Positions 44,436-53,290 of a DNA stretch of 64,000 bases are shown here, piece after piece. Origin of the DNA: Phycisphaerales bacterium (GTDB taxonomy: Bacteria; Planctomycetota; Phycisphaerae; Phycisphaerales; UBA1924); contig JAJDCZ010000050.1 of the NCBI GenBank assembly GCA_029260555.1, positions 1-64,000 of the forward strand, written 5' to 3'. Within the stretch, counting starts at the first letter, position 1. Each line of letters begins with the position of its first letter. The position numbers and the translations under genes were made by a program. The notes below the pieces were generated by a model, which saw only the letters and a list, made by a program, of their open reading frames with translations, was not told the DNA's origin and did not search any database.

Positions 44436-44906
44436 ATGACCCATTTGATCAATACACGACTGGCTGCCGGTTTGTTCACAATTGCCCTGATGCTGACTTC
44501 CGGAGGCTGTTCGCGCCACATGGCTCCCCAGGCCACGCTGGTTTCTGCAGCCATCGCAGACCAGACCGATCAGGGCACCGTGCTCGACTTTGGCATTGAA
44601 ATACACAATCCAAATGCGTTTCAGCTGCCGCTGCGCGATGTCCGCTATTCGCTGTTTCTCAATGGCCAGCGCGTCTTTTCAGGCACCCGCTCAGCAGAAT
44701 CCACCGTCACTCGAGGTTCATCACAGACCATTCACCTGCCCGCTTCCTTCGTTGGGCAGCTGCCTCCCAATCGAACCTACACCATCGATGGCAGGATTTA
44801 CTACTCCACCCCATCAGCTCTGGCAGATGTTCTCTTTGATGCCAATATCTACAGGCCTTCAGTCACATTCAAGCATTCAGGCGCGCTTGACGAACCAACA
44901 CCATAA
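44436..44906 (+). CDS. LEA type 2 / WHy-domain lipoprotein
   Basis: A 156-residue protein with a lipobox (LTSGG-C25). The WHy-type beta-sandwich is visible in TVLDFGIEIHNPNAFQLPLRDVRYSLFLNGQRVFSGTR, with the conserved NPN and LNGxxV segments. Proteins of this type are linked to desiccation or osmotic tolerance in plants and bacteria; the exact role here is unknown. The start at 44436 places the signal peptide properly. It is convergent with prkA (47-base spacer). Confidence 0.78.
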   Translation: MTHLINTRLAAGLFTIALMLTSGGCSRHMAPQATLVSAAIADQTDQGTVLDFGIEIHNPNAFQLPLRDVRYSLFLNGQRVFSGTRSAESTVTRGSSQTIHLPASFVGQLPPNRTYTIDGRIYYSTPSALADVLFDANIYRPSVTFKHSGALDEPTP

Positions 44907-44953
44907 CCCGCCCTTTCTGGGAATCAGCCTGCAGCGAGATCCGGTTGTAAGCA

Positions 44954-47086
44954 CTACGAGTCGTTCTTGCTGTCGCCTCGGGCAAAGATTGAAGCAACAT
45001 AGTTCAGCACATCGGTCGCAGAAACATCGTTGTAGCCATAGTTTTCGATCAGGCGCTGTTTGACGATGTCGATCTTCTCCTGCGTTTCGTCATCCACCAC
45101 CGAGCTGACCATGTTTTTGAGCTTGATCGTATCTCGGCTGTCTTCAAACAGCTTGAGTTCCAGCGCCTTGTAAAGCCTCGCGTTGGTGCTGTACTCAAAC
45201 TTCTTGCCATCAAGTGAAAGTGCACCAATATAGTTCATGATTTCCTGCCTGAAATCGTCCTTGCGACTCTCAGGAATATCAATCTTCTCCTCAATCGAGC
45301 GCATCAGCCGATCGTTAGGCTCCTCGAACTCGCCGGTGTACCGGTTCTGCACCTTTTCCTTCTGGGTATATGCGCGCACATTATCAATGTAGTTTGCACA
45401 AAGCCTGCGAATGGCATCTTCATCAGCACTGATGGCGCGCTGAACCTCGCCTTTGATTATGTCTTCGTATTCCTGTTTAACGAGTGCCAGCAGCTCGCGA
45501 TAACGCTTCTTGGTCTCTTCATCATTAATCAAAGAGTGGTGCGTCATCCCCTGCTCCAGTTGATTGAGCACCATGAACGGATTGATGGTCTGTTCCTCAA
45601 TCGCCTGTCGAGATACCAGCGTGTTGGAGATCTTGTCCTGAATATACCGCGGGCTGATCCCCTCCATCCCCTCTCGCGGAGCCTCGTCCTTGAGTTCCTT
45701 GACAGAATCCTCGGTAAACCCCGTGATCGCCTTGCCGTTGTACAGCTTCATCTTCTGGAGCAGCGTCAACCCCGCCTTTTTAGGCTCAGAAAGTCTTGTC
45801 AGCACCGCCCACATCGCTGCAACCCCAAGTGTATGCGGCGCGACATGAATATTACGAACACGATCAGGCCCAAAGTCCTTCTCGTAAATCCGGACCTCAT
45901 CGTCCAGCCTCACATTGTAAGGCACATCGATCTTGATCGTGCGATCTCGAAACGCCTCCATCATTTCATTGGATTGCAACCTTTTGTACTCAGGTTCATT
46001 GGTATGACCCAGAATCACTTCGTCAATATAAGTCTGAGCAAACTTCTTAGGCTTGATCGTGTGCTCCTGGCTGGCTCCCAGAAGGTCATACAAAAACGCC
46101 ACATCGAGCTTGAGCACTTCGATAAACTCGCACACGCCCCGGTTGGCGATGTTAAGCTCGCCATCAAAGTTGAATGCCCGCGGGTCAGAGTCTGACCCAT
46201 ACAATGCGATCTTGCGATAGTTGATATCGCCGGTGAGCTCGGTGGAATCCTGGTTTTTCTCGTCCTTGGGCTGGAAGGTGCCGATTCCCACACGGTCTTT
46301 TTCACTCAGCACGATTCGGCGTACGCGCACATGCTCCATCGCTTTGCGCCAGTCGCCTTGATAAAACTTCATCAGTTCATCGAGGATGCGTCTGCAGAAG
46401 GGGTCGGGCTCGCCACTGATGCGAATCTGGCCATTGTGGTGCGTGGGGTGATACGCAGCATTAAGTGCGCTAACAAGGTCATCCCTTGCCAGTGTCGGCA
46501 CCAGAATCAACGGATCCTCGTGCATCGGGCAGGCAAACTCATGGTTCTGCACTGCCTTGCCGGGGTTGCCCGGTTCGGCAACAACTTCGCAGTTCTCATC
46601 AAGCATCCAGCTGAACGAATACAGCGCACCTTCAGCCGTGCGCGAATAGTTCTCGATGCCTTTCTTTAAAAGCCTGGCGATTGTCGATTTGCTTGAGCCT
46701 ACCGGGCCGTGCAGCAACAAAATGCGTTTGTCAGTGCCATAGCCTTCAGCTGCGGATCGCAAAAAATCCACAAGTTGCATCAGGGCAAAGTCCAGCCCGA
46801 AGATGCCGTCAGCTCCGCTATCAAAGGGATCAGAGAAAAAGTTGTAGCGGACGCAGGGGCGTTTAAAAAGCCTGAAGTTTTCAGAGCCTTGCGCCAGTAT
46901 TGCGTCGTAGAGCCTCTGGTATGCATTGCGCGCCACCGCGGGGTTCTTCTGGCAGATGCCCAGATACTCAAAGAAGGTGCCTTGCCAGTGTTGATCCTGG
47001 AAAACCTTGCGGTCCATCCTTGATTCAACAAGGGCTGCCAGATTCGAAGCATTCTGTGGCTCATTGGTGCTGCGATGATCGTCCAT
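44954..47086 (-). CDS. prkA: PrkA-family serine protein kinase
   Basis: A 710-residue protein with an AAA+-type ATPase core; the Walker A loop is GPVGSSKST (127-135). Further PrkA-typical segments are [16 protein letters not shown] (seen as FFSDPFDSG), [23 protein letters not shown] and [23 protein letters not shown]. PrkA phosphorylates proteins in stationary phase and stress, and is often encoded with YeaH and SpoVR genes. Neither is adjacent here. The start at 47086 has GGGGAG 9 bases upstream; the frame extends to 47137 without a ribosome site. Confidence 0.9.
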   Translation of the reverse strand: MDDHRSTNEPQNASNLAALVESRMDRKVFQDQHWQGTFFEYLGICQKNPAVARNAYQRLYDAILAQGSENFRLFKRPCVRYNFFSDPFDSGADGIFGLDFALMQLVDFLRSAAEGYGTDKRILLLHGPVGSSKSTIARLLKKGIENYSRTAEGALYSFSWMLDENCEVVAEPGNPGKAVQNHEFACPMHEDPLILVPTLARDDLVSALNAAYHPTHHNGQIRISGEPDPFCRRILDELMKFYQGDWRKAMEHVRVRRIVLSEKDRVGIGTFQPKDEKNQDSTELTGDINYRKIALYGSDSDPRAFNFDGELNIANRGVCEFIEVLKLDVAFLYDLLGASQEHTIKPKKFAQTYIDEVILGHTNEPEYKRLQSNEMMEAFRDRTIKIDVPYNVRLDDEVRIYEKDFGPDRVRNIHVAPHTLGVAAMWAVLTRLSEPKKAGLTLLQKMKLYNGKAITGFTEDSVKELKDEAPREGMEGISPRYIQDKISNTLVSRQAIEEQTINPFMVLNQLEQGMTHHSLINDEETKKRYRELLALVKQEYEDIIKGEVQRAISADEDAIRRLCANYIDNVRAYTQKEKVQNRYTGEFEEPNDRLMRSIEEKIDIPESRKDDFRQEIMNYIGALSLDGKKFEYSTNARLYKALELKLFEDSRDTIKLKNMVSSVVDDETQEKIDIVKQRLIENYGYNDVSATDVLNYVASIFARGDSKNDS

Positions 47087-47411
47087 GGTTCGCTGCTCCC
47101 CTAGATTATCAGCCAGCGCCCGCTCTGAGTTCTGCACTCAGAACTGCATCGACGGGTCAAGCAAATGTTCCACGCTGAACACTCCCCCGCCGATGAGGGC
47201 ATGGCTGGGTCAATCCCGGAGTTGAGCTTCCCAGCTCAAACCGAACCCGGCACCTGTAGGTGCACTGATGCTCTTATCGGCTATCAAACGCCACGATCAA
47301 ACACAATCACGCGCGTCTGCTTCACTTATACGATCAACCCCCACTCCAGGATCGCCAAACTTCGCACAACTTTGCATTCAGACACCCAAAAAACGACCTA
47401 CACTTGCCACC
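47087..47411. promoter_or_regulatory. divergent spacer between prkA and trmB
   Basis: 325 bases without a supported gene. It contains a small hairpin near the prkA start (AGTTCTG at 47128-47134, CAGAACT at 47139-47145). The region should carry promoters for both genes. No sharply defined -10/-35 pair was seen. Confidence 0.35.
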
Positions 47412-48131
47412 ATGTCATTTGGCCTGTCACACGGAAAAAAACTCGACCCCGCACTCGGCTCCATCGGCATAAGCCCCGATGAGCTTCCCCCTATTCCAGA
47501 TGAAATTGTCCACGATCCAGATGCAGCTCGTCTGGACCCCCGTGCATGGTTTTCTGACCCGGATCGACCCTTTGAGATCGAAATTGGCATAGGCAAAGGC
47601 ACCTTTTTGCTCCAGCAGGCTGCCCTTGAGTCTCAAACCAACTTTCTGGGCATCGAATGGGCACATGAGTTCTATCTTTATGCTGCGGATCGCTGCCGAA
47701 GGCATCAGCTGGCAAATGTTCGCATCCTGCATGGCAATGCGGTCGAGTTTCTCAGATGGCGATGTCCAGAATCATTCATCCGCGTCATCCACCTCTACTT
47801 CTCGGACCCCTGGCCCAAGAAGCGACACCACAAAAACAGGGTGGTTCAGGATCGATTCCTGGCTGATGCTCATCGGATTCTCGTGGATCAAGGCGAGTTG
47901 CGCATCGTGACCGATCACGAGAACTACTGGCACTGGATGCAGGAGTATTTTTCACGCTGGACCAGTGATCAGGGCGTTGATGGCATGAGATTTTGTGAAA
48001 AGCCTTTCATTGCGCCGGATTCTGCTTCTACCGGCGAACTCGTAGGCACAAACTTTGAACGAAAGTATCGCAAAGAGGGTCGCCCCTTTTATTCATGCGT
48101 TCTGGTTAGAATGAATCAGACCGTTTCGTGA
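47412..48131 (+). CDS. trmB: tRNA (guanine-N7-)-methyltransferase
   Basis: A 239-residue SAM-dependent enzyme that makes m7G46 in tRNA. Motif I is EIGIGKGTF (57-65). The family signature YFSDPWPKKRHHKNRVVQ and the C-terminal GTNFERKYRKEGRP are present. It has about 45 residues before the usual start region. The start at 47412 is the first ATG that leaves the frame free of unlikely Pro-rich sequence. Upstream in-frame ATG 47268 is less likely. Confidence 0.93.
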   Translation: MSFGLSHGKKLDPALGSIGISPDELPPIPDEIVHDPDAARLDPRAWFSDPDRPFEIEIGIGKGTFLLQQAALESQTNFLGIEWAHEFYLYAADRCRRHQLANVRILHGNAVEFLRWRCPESFIRVIHLYFSDPWPKKRHHKNRVVQDRFLADAHRILVDQGELRIVTDHENYWHWMQEYFSRWTSDQGVDGMRFCEKPFIAPDSASTGELVGTNFERKYRKEGRPFYSCVLVRMNQTVS

Positions 48132-48176
48132 AACCCCAAATCGCAAAGCATCCATGCTTTGATTAAGGAATAAACC

Positions 48177-48758
48177 ATGACTGTGCGCATCCTTGCATTT
48201 TCGGGAAGTCTCAAGCCCAACTCGATCAACCAGAAACTGGTGCAGTTTGCAGCAGGCATAGCCCAGACTCAAAGTGTCCAGACCACCGTGGTTCATCTCA
48301 AGGATCTGAACCTTCCCCTTCTGGATGCAGAAGATCACAGCGTACAAGGATTTCCCCAAGGCGCTCTCAAACTCAAAGCCCTCATGAAATCACACAACGC
48401 ATTTCTGATTGCCTCCCCTGAACACAACAGCTCACTCACGCCTGCACTCAAAAATGCCCTCGACTGGGCAACCATTCCTCATGGCAATGAAAAGCCTCTT
48501 GAATGCTTTGCAGGAAAAGTAGCTGGGCTGTGCGCCACTTCACCCGGAGCCTTGGGTGGCCTGCGTGGTTTGGACCATGTCCGTGAAATTCTATCCAATA
48601 TCAAAGTCCATGTTGTTCCCACGCTGATCGCGGTTGGCATGTCTGGCAAGGTCTTTGATGATCAAGGCTCGTTGACCGATGAGAAGCACGCCAAGGCTCT
48701 TTGCGCGATGGTTGAACAGGTCATTGCGACAACCCGCGCTCTGCACGGGCAAGAATAA
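48177..48758 (+). CDS. NADPH-dependent FMN reductase family protein
   Basis: A 193-residue flavodoxin-like protein. The FMN phosphate loop is FSGSLKPNSIN (near 8-18), followed by SPEHNSSLTPALKNALDWAT and ATSPGALGGLRG. It probably reduces FMN or a quinone with NAD(P)H. It is 46 bases after trmB and 7 bases before queC, so it may be cotranscribed with the queuosine genes, but a role in that pathway is not known. Confidence 0.85.
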   Translation: MTVRILAFSGSLKPNSINQKLVQFAAGIAQTQSVQTTVVHLKDLNLPLLDAEDHSVQGFPQGALKLKALMKSHNAFLIASPEHNSSLTPALKNALDWATIPHGNEKPLECFAGKVAGLCATSPGALGGLRGLDHVREILSNIKVHVVPTLIAVGMSGKVFDDQGSLTDEKHAKALCAMVEQVIATTRALHGQE

Positions 48759-48764
48759 ACGCTG

Positions 48765-49508
48765 ATGGACTCTCAAAAAACCAACGCTGCACATTCCTGC
48801 AACAAATGTGATGCAAAGCTGGCAGTTGTCCTGCTTTCAGGCGGTCTTGATAGTGCCACAGCGTTAGGCATGGCTCTGGAGCAGGGGTTTGTGTGCACCG
48901 CTGTAAGTTTCAGCTACAGCCAGCGGCACAGCGTGGAAACAGATGCTGCCAGACACATCGCCAGGAGCATGGGGGTGACGGACCATCGCATCGTAAAGCT
49001 CGACCCTGATACCTTCAAGGGTTCAGCTCTGACGGATGATATTGCGGTGCCTAAGGATCGCCTGACATCTGAAATGCAAGCAGGCATTCCCGTCACTTAT
49101 GTCCCCGCGCGGAATCTGGTGTTTTTGTCGATTGCGACCGCGATTGCAGAGTCTCTGGGCGCACGCGATGTATTCATTGGCGTTAATGAGGTAGATTTTT
49201 CAGGCTACCCCGATTGCCGACCTGCGTTTATTCAAGCTTTTGCAAAGGCTGCGAGTCTGGCAACAAAAATCGGCGTTCAGGGCGATGGTTTTGCCATTCA
49301 AGCGCCCCTGATCGGCATGTCTAAAGCACAGATCATCCAGAAAGGTATCGAACTTGGCGTGGACTTTGCACTCACCCATTCGTGTTACGACCCGGATGCC
49401 TCTGGTCTGGCGTGTGGGCGTTGTGATTCGTGCCAACTGCGTCATCGAGGGTTTATTGAAGCGGGGGTGGCGGACCCCACACGGTACACGCCGGGCTTTG
49501 TGTCATGA
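48765..49508 (+). CDS. queC: 7-cyano-7-deazaguanine synthase
   Basis: A 247-residue enzyme that converts 7-carboxy-7-deazaguanine to preQ0 using ATP and ammonia. The PP-loop is SGGLDS (25-30). The zinc site near the C-terminus is [17 protein letters not shown]. It begins with an extra short N-terminal part with two cysteines (SCNKCD). It overlaps queE by ATGA. With queE and queD it forms the preQ0 part of the queuosine pathway. Confidence 0.95.
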   Translation: MDSQKTNAAHSCNKCDAKLAVVLLSGGLDSATALGMALEQGFVCTAVSFSYSQRHSVETDAARHIARSMGVTDHRIVKLDPDTFKGSALTDDIAVPKDRLTSEMQAGIPVTYVPARNLVFLSIATAIAESLGARDVFIGVNEVDFSGYPDCRPAFIQAFAKAASLATKIGVQGDGFAIQAPLIGMSKAQIIQKGIELGVDFALTHSCYDPDASGLACGRCDSCQLRHRGFIEAGVADPTRYTPGFVS

Positions 49509-50215
49509 ACAGCAAGATTCCTGTAGCTGAGACATTCGTTTCGATTCAGGGCGAGGGCAAGTTGACGGGTGTGCCTTCGTTTTTTGTGAGGCTGGCGGGG
49601 TGTAATCTGCGGTGTGTGTGGTGTGATACGCCTTATGCAAGCTGGAAGCCGACCAGCAAGGAGCGCACGATTGAGGATGTTGTTTGTGAAGCAGTCAGTT
49701 CGGGTGTGAAGCATGTGGTTCTGACCGGAGGCGAGCCCATGATGTTTGGACAGATCACGCCTATGAGTCAGAAGCTGCACGAACGCGGGTTTCATGTCAC
49801 CGTTGAGACTGCTGGGACGATTGATCAGGCGGTGTTTTGTGATCTGATGAGCATCAGCCCAAAGCTGAGCAACTCGACGCCGGGCAAGGACGATCCTCGC
49901 GACCCGTCAGGAGCGTGGAACCAGAAGCACGAAGCACGCCGATTGAACTTTGATGTGCTCAGTCAGCTTGTGAAGGCGCATCCGTGTCATCAACTGAAGT
50001 TTGTGGTCAGCAGCATGCAGGATCTTGCAGAAATCAAAGCGATATTGCAGCAGTTGCCCAGCGTCGAACCGGCGGATGTGATGCTGATGCCCCAGGGGGT
50101 GCAGCTGCCAGATGAGGCTCACAAGCGGTGGGTGGTCGGTGCGTGTCTTGAGCATGGGTGGCGGTATTGTCATCGGCTGCACATTGAGCTGTTCGGCAAT
50201 ACCCCGGGAACCTGA
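49505..50215 (+). CDS. queE: 7-carboxy-7-deazaguanine synthase
   Basis: A 236-residue radical SAM enzyme that contracts 6-carboxytetrahydropterin to 7-carboxy-7-deazaguanine. The cluster motif is C33xxxC37xxC40 (CNLRCVWC). [18 protein letters not shown] and LTGGEPMM are family segments. It overlaps queC by ATGA and is followed, after 58 bases, by queD. Confidence 0.95.
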   Translation: MNSKIPVAETFVSIQGEGKLTGVPSFFVRLAGCNLRCVWCDTPYASWKPTSKERTIEDVVCEAVSSGVKHVVLTGGEPMMFGQITPMSQKLHERGFHVTVETAGTIDQAVFCDLMSISPKLSNSTPGKDDPRDPSGAWNQKHEARRLNFDVLSQLVKAHPCHQLKFVVSSMQDLAEIKAILQQLPSVEPADVMLMPQGVQLPDEAHKRWVVGACLEHGWRYCHRLHIELFGNTPGT

Positions 50216-50273
50216 TAGAGCTGGGGGCAGGACAGGCAAGTTTGGCCTGGCGAGCACCCTATCATGGGATGAG

Positions 50274-50735
50274 ATGAAGTACCGAGTTTGCAAGTCGTTT
50301 GATATTGAGAGCGGGCACATGCTCATGAAGCATCCGGGGCGATGCCGATTTCCCCACGGGCACAGCCGACGGGTGGAGATTGTGCTGTCCAGCGAGAAGC
50401 TGGACGAAAACGACATGGTGTGCGATTTTCAGGTGATTAAACTGGCGGTGGGGGAGTTTCTTGATGGCTTTGATCATGCCATGGCGATCAACAGCCAGGA
50501 TCCGATGAGAGAGGCGCTTGAATCAGTCGAGCATCGGCTGGTGGTGCTAAAAGATGAAGATCCCACGACAGAAGTGCTGGCACGGCGCATCTATGAGTTT
50601 TTAGAGGGTGTGCTGACCCAAGGCCAGATGTTTGTGTCAGCCGAAGGCCGATCTCTGCGGTTTAGTGCTGAGGTGCGTGTAGAGCGTGTTCGAGTGGGAG
50701 AGACTGCAAGCAGCTGGGCAGAGTACGCCCGCTAA
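50274..50735 (+). CDS. queD: 6-carboxy-5,6,7,8-tetrahydropterin synthase
   Basis: A 153-residue enzyme that makes 6-carboxytetrahydropterin from dihydroneopterin triphosphate. The zinc ligands are H15, H28 and H30 (RCRFPHGHS). The catalytic cysteine is C24. DFQVIKLAV and DHAMAIN match the family, and VGETASSW near the end holds the conserved Glu. The start at 50274 removes an unlike N-terminal part of an otherwise longer frame. It completes the queC-queE-queD set. Confidence 0.93.
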   Translation: MKYRVCKSFDIESGHMLMKHPGRCRFPHGHSRRVEIVLSSEKLDENDMVCDFQVIKLAVGEFLDGFDHAMAINSQDPMREALESVEHRLVVLKDEDPTTEVLARRIYEFLEGVLTQGQMFVSAEGRSLRFSAEVRVERVRVGETASSWAEYAR

Positions 50736-50777
50736 GAGCGAGCTTGTGTCAAACTCAATGTAAAGGAGAACTTGTTG

Positions 50778-52145
50778 ATGTATGCAAGGCGGGCGATCGT
50801 AGCAGTTTTGTTTTTTGTTCTGTTGGGTGCTGGGCAGGTGAGCGTTGCTCAGGACCAGGTGGATGCAGATCTGGTCGCAGCTCAGAGTTTGTCACGGGCG
50901 TTTGAGCGTGTGGCAGGCCAGCTGGGTGAATCGGTCGTGCATATTCGAGCATTGGTGCTCGTGCCTGATCAACGGGATTTTTTTGGCAGGGTCCGTCAGG
51001 GCGGGCTGCGCGAAGCGGGCGTAGGCTCGGGGGTGATCATGTCTGCAGAGGGGTATGTACTGACCAACAACCATGTGGTTGAGCATGCTGATCGGCTGAT
51101 TGTTCGCCTGCACGATGGGGTAGAAAGCGAAGCGCAAGTGGTGGGGACGGATCAGGAGACTGATCTGGCGGTTTTGAAAATTGATCAATCAGGCTTGCGG
51201 GCAGCATCGTTTGGATCTTCAGATGATCTAAGGGTGGGCCAGTGGGTGCTTGCCATCGGCAGCCCATTCGGGTTTGAATCCACAGTCACCGCGGGGATTG
51301 TCAGCGCCAAGGGTCGCAGCGGCATTCGCGCGGTTGATGCCAAGTATCAGGAGTTCATCCAGACGGATGCAGCGATCAACCCCGGCAACTCGGGCGGGCC
51401 TCTGGTGAATCTACGCGGGCAGGTTGTAGGCATCAACAGCGTGATAGCATCACGATCCGGCGGCTCGGTTGGCATCGGGTTCGCCATTCCCAGCGTCATT
51501 GCCCGCGCTGTGATGGACTCGATCATCGACAACGGCAGGGTGCTTCGAGGTTGGCTTGGGGTGATGCTGGAAGATGCTGAAACAGCAAGCGGGTCCAAAG
51601 TCAAAGGCGTGCTGGTGCGGAGTGTGATTCCCCAAAGCCCAGCAGCCAATGCGGGTCTTGAGCCTGGTGATGTGATTGTCAGTTTCAATGGCTCACAGAC
51701 TTCTTCCCGAGATCTGCTGATGCACAGGGTGGCATTGACCACGCCCGGGACACAGGTCAAAGTAGAGCTTGTGCGCGATGGCACGCCTCTGATTGAAAAG
51801 GTGCGTGTGGGTGATCTGGCAGCATATCGCGCTGAGCAAGTGGGAGGCGTGCGTCTGGCATCACTTGGGTTGACCACACGGACGATGACCGCGAGATTGT
51901 CGCGTCAGATTGGGTACAAACTTGCGATTGAGGGTGTGGTCGTGATGGAGGTTGAGCCTCAGGGGCCTGCTGATGAAGCGGGTCTGGTGATGAGCGATAT
52001 TATTACATCGGTCGGGTCAATGCCTGTGAGAAGTGCAGACGAGCTCAGCGAGATTCTCGAGGGTCAGGATTTATCACGAGGTGCCAAGCTGAATGTAATC
52101 CGGGAGGGTCGCCGCGGGTATGTCGTGCTGAGAACGCGCCGCTGA
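50778..52145 (+). CDS. htrA: DegP/HtrA-type periplasmic serine protease
   Basis: A 455-residue protease. The signal peptide ends VSVA-QD. The catalytic triad is H99 (TNNHVVEH), D129 (ETDLAVLKID) and S205 (NPGNSGGP). PDZ domain 1 covers about 262-350 and PDZ domain 2 about 365-450. It acts as a protease/chaperone on misfolded envelope proteins. ATG 50778 has AAAGGAG 9 bases upstream; the TTGs at 50772 and 50775 are too close. The last part of the gene has a degraded second copy at 53301. Confidence 0.93.
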   Translation: MYARRAIVAVLFFVLLGAGQVSVAQDQVDADLVAAQSLSRAFERVAGQLGESVVHIRALVLVPDQRDFFGRVRQGGLREAGVGSGVIMSAEGYVLTNNHVVEHADRLIVRLHDGVESEAQVVGTDQETDLAVLKIDQSGLRAASFGSSDDLRVGQWVLAIGSPFGFESTVTAGIVSAKGRSGIRAVDAKYQEFIQTDAAINPGNSGGPLVNLRGQVVGINSVIASRSGGSVGIGFAIPSVIARAVMDSIIDNGRVLRGWLGVMLEDAETASGSKVKGVLVRSVIPQSPAANAGLEPGDVIVSFNGSQTSSRDLLMHRVALTTPGTQVKVELVRDGTPLIEKVRVGDLAAYRAEQVGGVRLASLGLTTRTMTARLSRQIGYKLAIEGVVVMEVEPQGPADEAGLVMSDIITSVGSMPVRSADELSEILEGQDLSRGAKLNVIREGRRGYVVLRTRR

Positions 52146-52218
52146 GTGGCGAACACCAGAACGCTGGGCAGAGTACGCATGCCAGAGCAATCCAAGTGAG
52201 TTTAAAACATTGTTTTGG
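52146..52218. other. spacer after htrA with a copy of the queD end
   Basis: GCTGGGCAGAGTACGC at 52163-52178 is identical to 50713-50728 inside the queD 3' end. This and the htrA-like fragment at 53301 fit an earlier tandem duplication. Confidence 0.7.
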
Positions 52219-53133
52219 TTACGGAGATTTCCAACGCAGCAAGATATCAGATCGGTGTTCAATTGATCCACTCTCGTGAAGCGAGCTGAAATCACCGCGT
52301 GAGAAGACGAATCTGTGTGCATTGTGTAGAAGATTTGAGTTCCAGTACTCAACTTTCTTTTCACTCAGAGTCCGAACGGTTGGTTCTAAGTTCCACAATC
52401 CAAAAAGTGAAACTGCAGGGCTTAGAGGAACAAACACAGCGGTGTTTTCTAAACCAAAACCGGGAGACGAACCATCAGGGACAGGCTTGATCCATTCCAA
52501 TAGTACGGGACTATCGGTACAGATAAGATCTCCTACCCCTGGATTCGCTCTCAAAATTGTCCAATGGCGACGCGCAAGCAACTTCGCTAAATTCGGTAAA
52601 CTATCGACCATCATACCTAACCGCGCATTCGGTTTGATTTTTATTTGGATCGTTCCTTTGTCGAACCATCCTTTCATTAGAGCGTCCAGCGTAGGATCCT
52701 TTGACTGTGGAAATTTGCCCTCGGCCTCAAGTTTTTGATACATCCATTCAACAGGTTTCCTTAAGACTTCGTCGATCAGATTTAGTTGCTTTGGCACACG
52801 CATTATGAGCAAGGCCAAAAACACCACCACCTTCTCTAACTCTGTCGCAGAGAGCGGTGTATCAACTTCAATGATCTGTCTAATAATGGGTATCGCGTCA
52901 CTTTCAATCCCCGCAAAGAAGTTTTCAATCACCATTTCTGGTATGTCCTCAGTGGCTTCGGAAGGATCGATTTTATAGAGATCGGTTTCGAAAGCAGCAT
53001 TAATCGGTTTAGTCTGCCAGAAACGGCCTGTCGACTTGTCGATCACTTGCAGCTGCCCATCTGCTTTGCCAGTAGTAGTCCATGCCGTCAGATAGGACTG
53101 TGAAATATAATGATGCCTACGCGGACTACTCAT
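52219..53133 (-). CDS. DUF4238-domain protein
   Basis: A 304-residue protein with the DUF4238 pattern: RRHHYISQSYLTAWTTT near the start, ENFFAGIES, VVFLALLIMRVPK, CTDSPVLLEW and VFVPLSPAVSLFG. Function unknown; such proteins are scattered among bacteria and often in variable regions. Base composition is clearly AT-richer than the neighbours and the gene sits between two scars of a duplication. The start at 53133 is chosen; 53172 is possible. Convergent with htrA. Confidence 0.8.
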   Translation of the reverse strand: MSSPRRHHYISQSYLTAWTTTGKADGQLQVIDKSTGRFWQTKPINAAFETDLYKIDPSEATEDIPEMVIENFFAGIESDAIPIIRQIIEVDTPLSATELEKVVVFLALLIMRVPKQLNLIDEVLRKPVEWMYQKLEAEGKFPQSKDPTLDALMKGWFDKGTIQIKIKPNARLGMMVDSLPNLAKLLARRHWTILRANPGVGDLICTDSPVLLEWIKPVPDGSSPGFGLENTAVFVPLSPAVSLFGLWNLEPTVRTLSEKKVEYWNSNLLHNAHRFVFSRGDFSSLHESGSIEHRSDILLRWKSP

Positions 53134-53172
53134 ACCTACATGGTAGCAATGGCTTACAAACATTATTAGCAA

Positions 53173-53290
53173 AATAATTGTAACAATCGGTACGGCTGAT
53201 CGTCTAGCTACTCATGAGCCAGTGGTTGAATATGTGATTGTCCAAAAATATAACCTCGCAATGTTGGGGTTTAGAGTTTGTCTTAGGGTG
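53173..53290. other. AT-rich spacer between the DUF4238 gene and the RND permease stop
   Basis: 118 bases, AT-rich, no gene. It forms the right end of the low-GC patch that starts near 52200. Confidence 0.5.

Noticed and set aside
47128-47145. 7-bp hairpin near the prkA start as terminator
   Set aside because: No T tract and located just upstream of the gene start.
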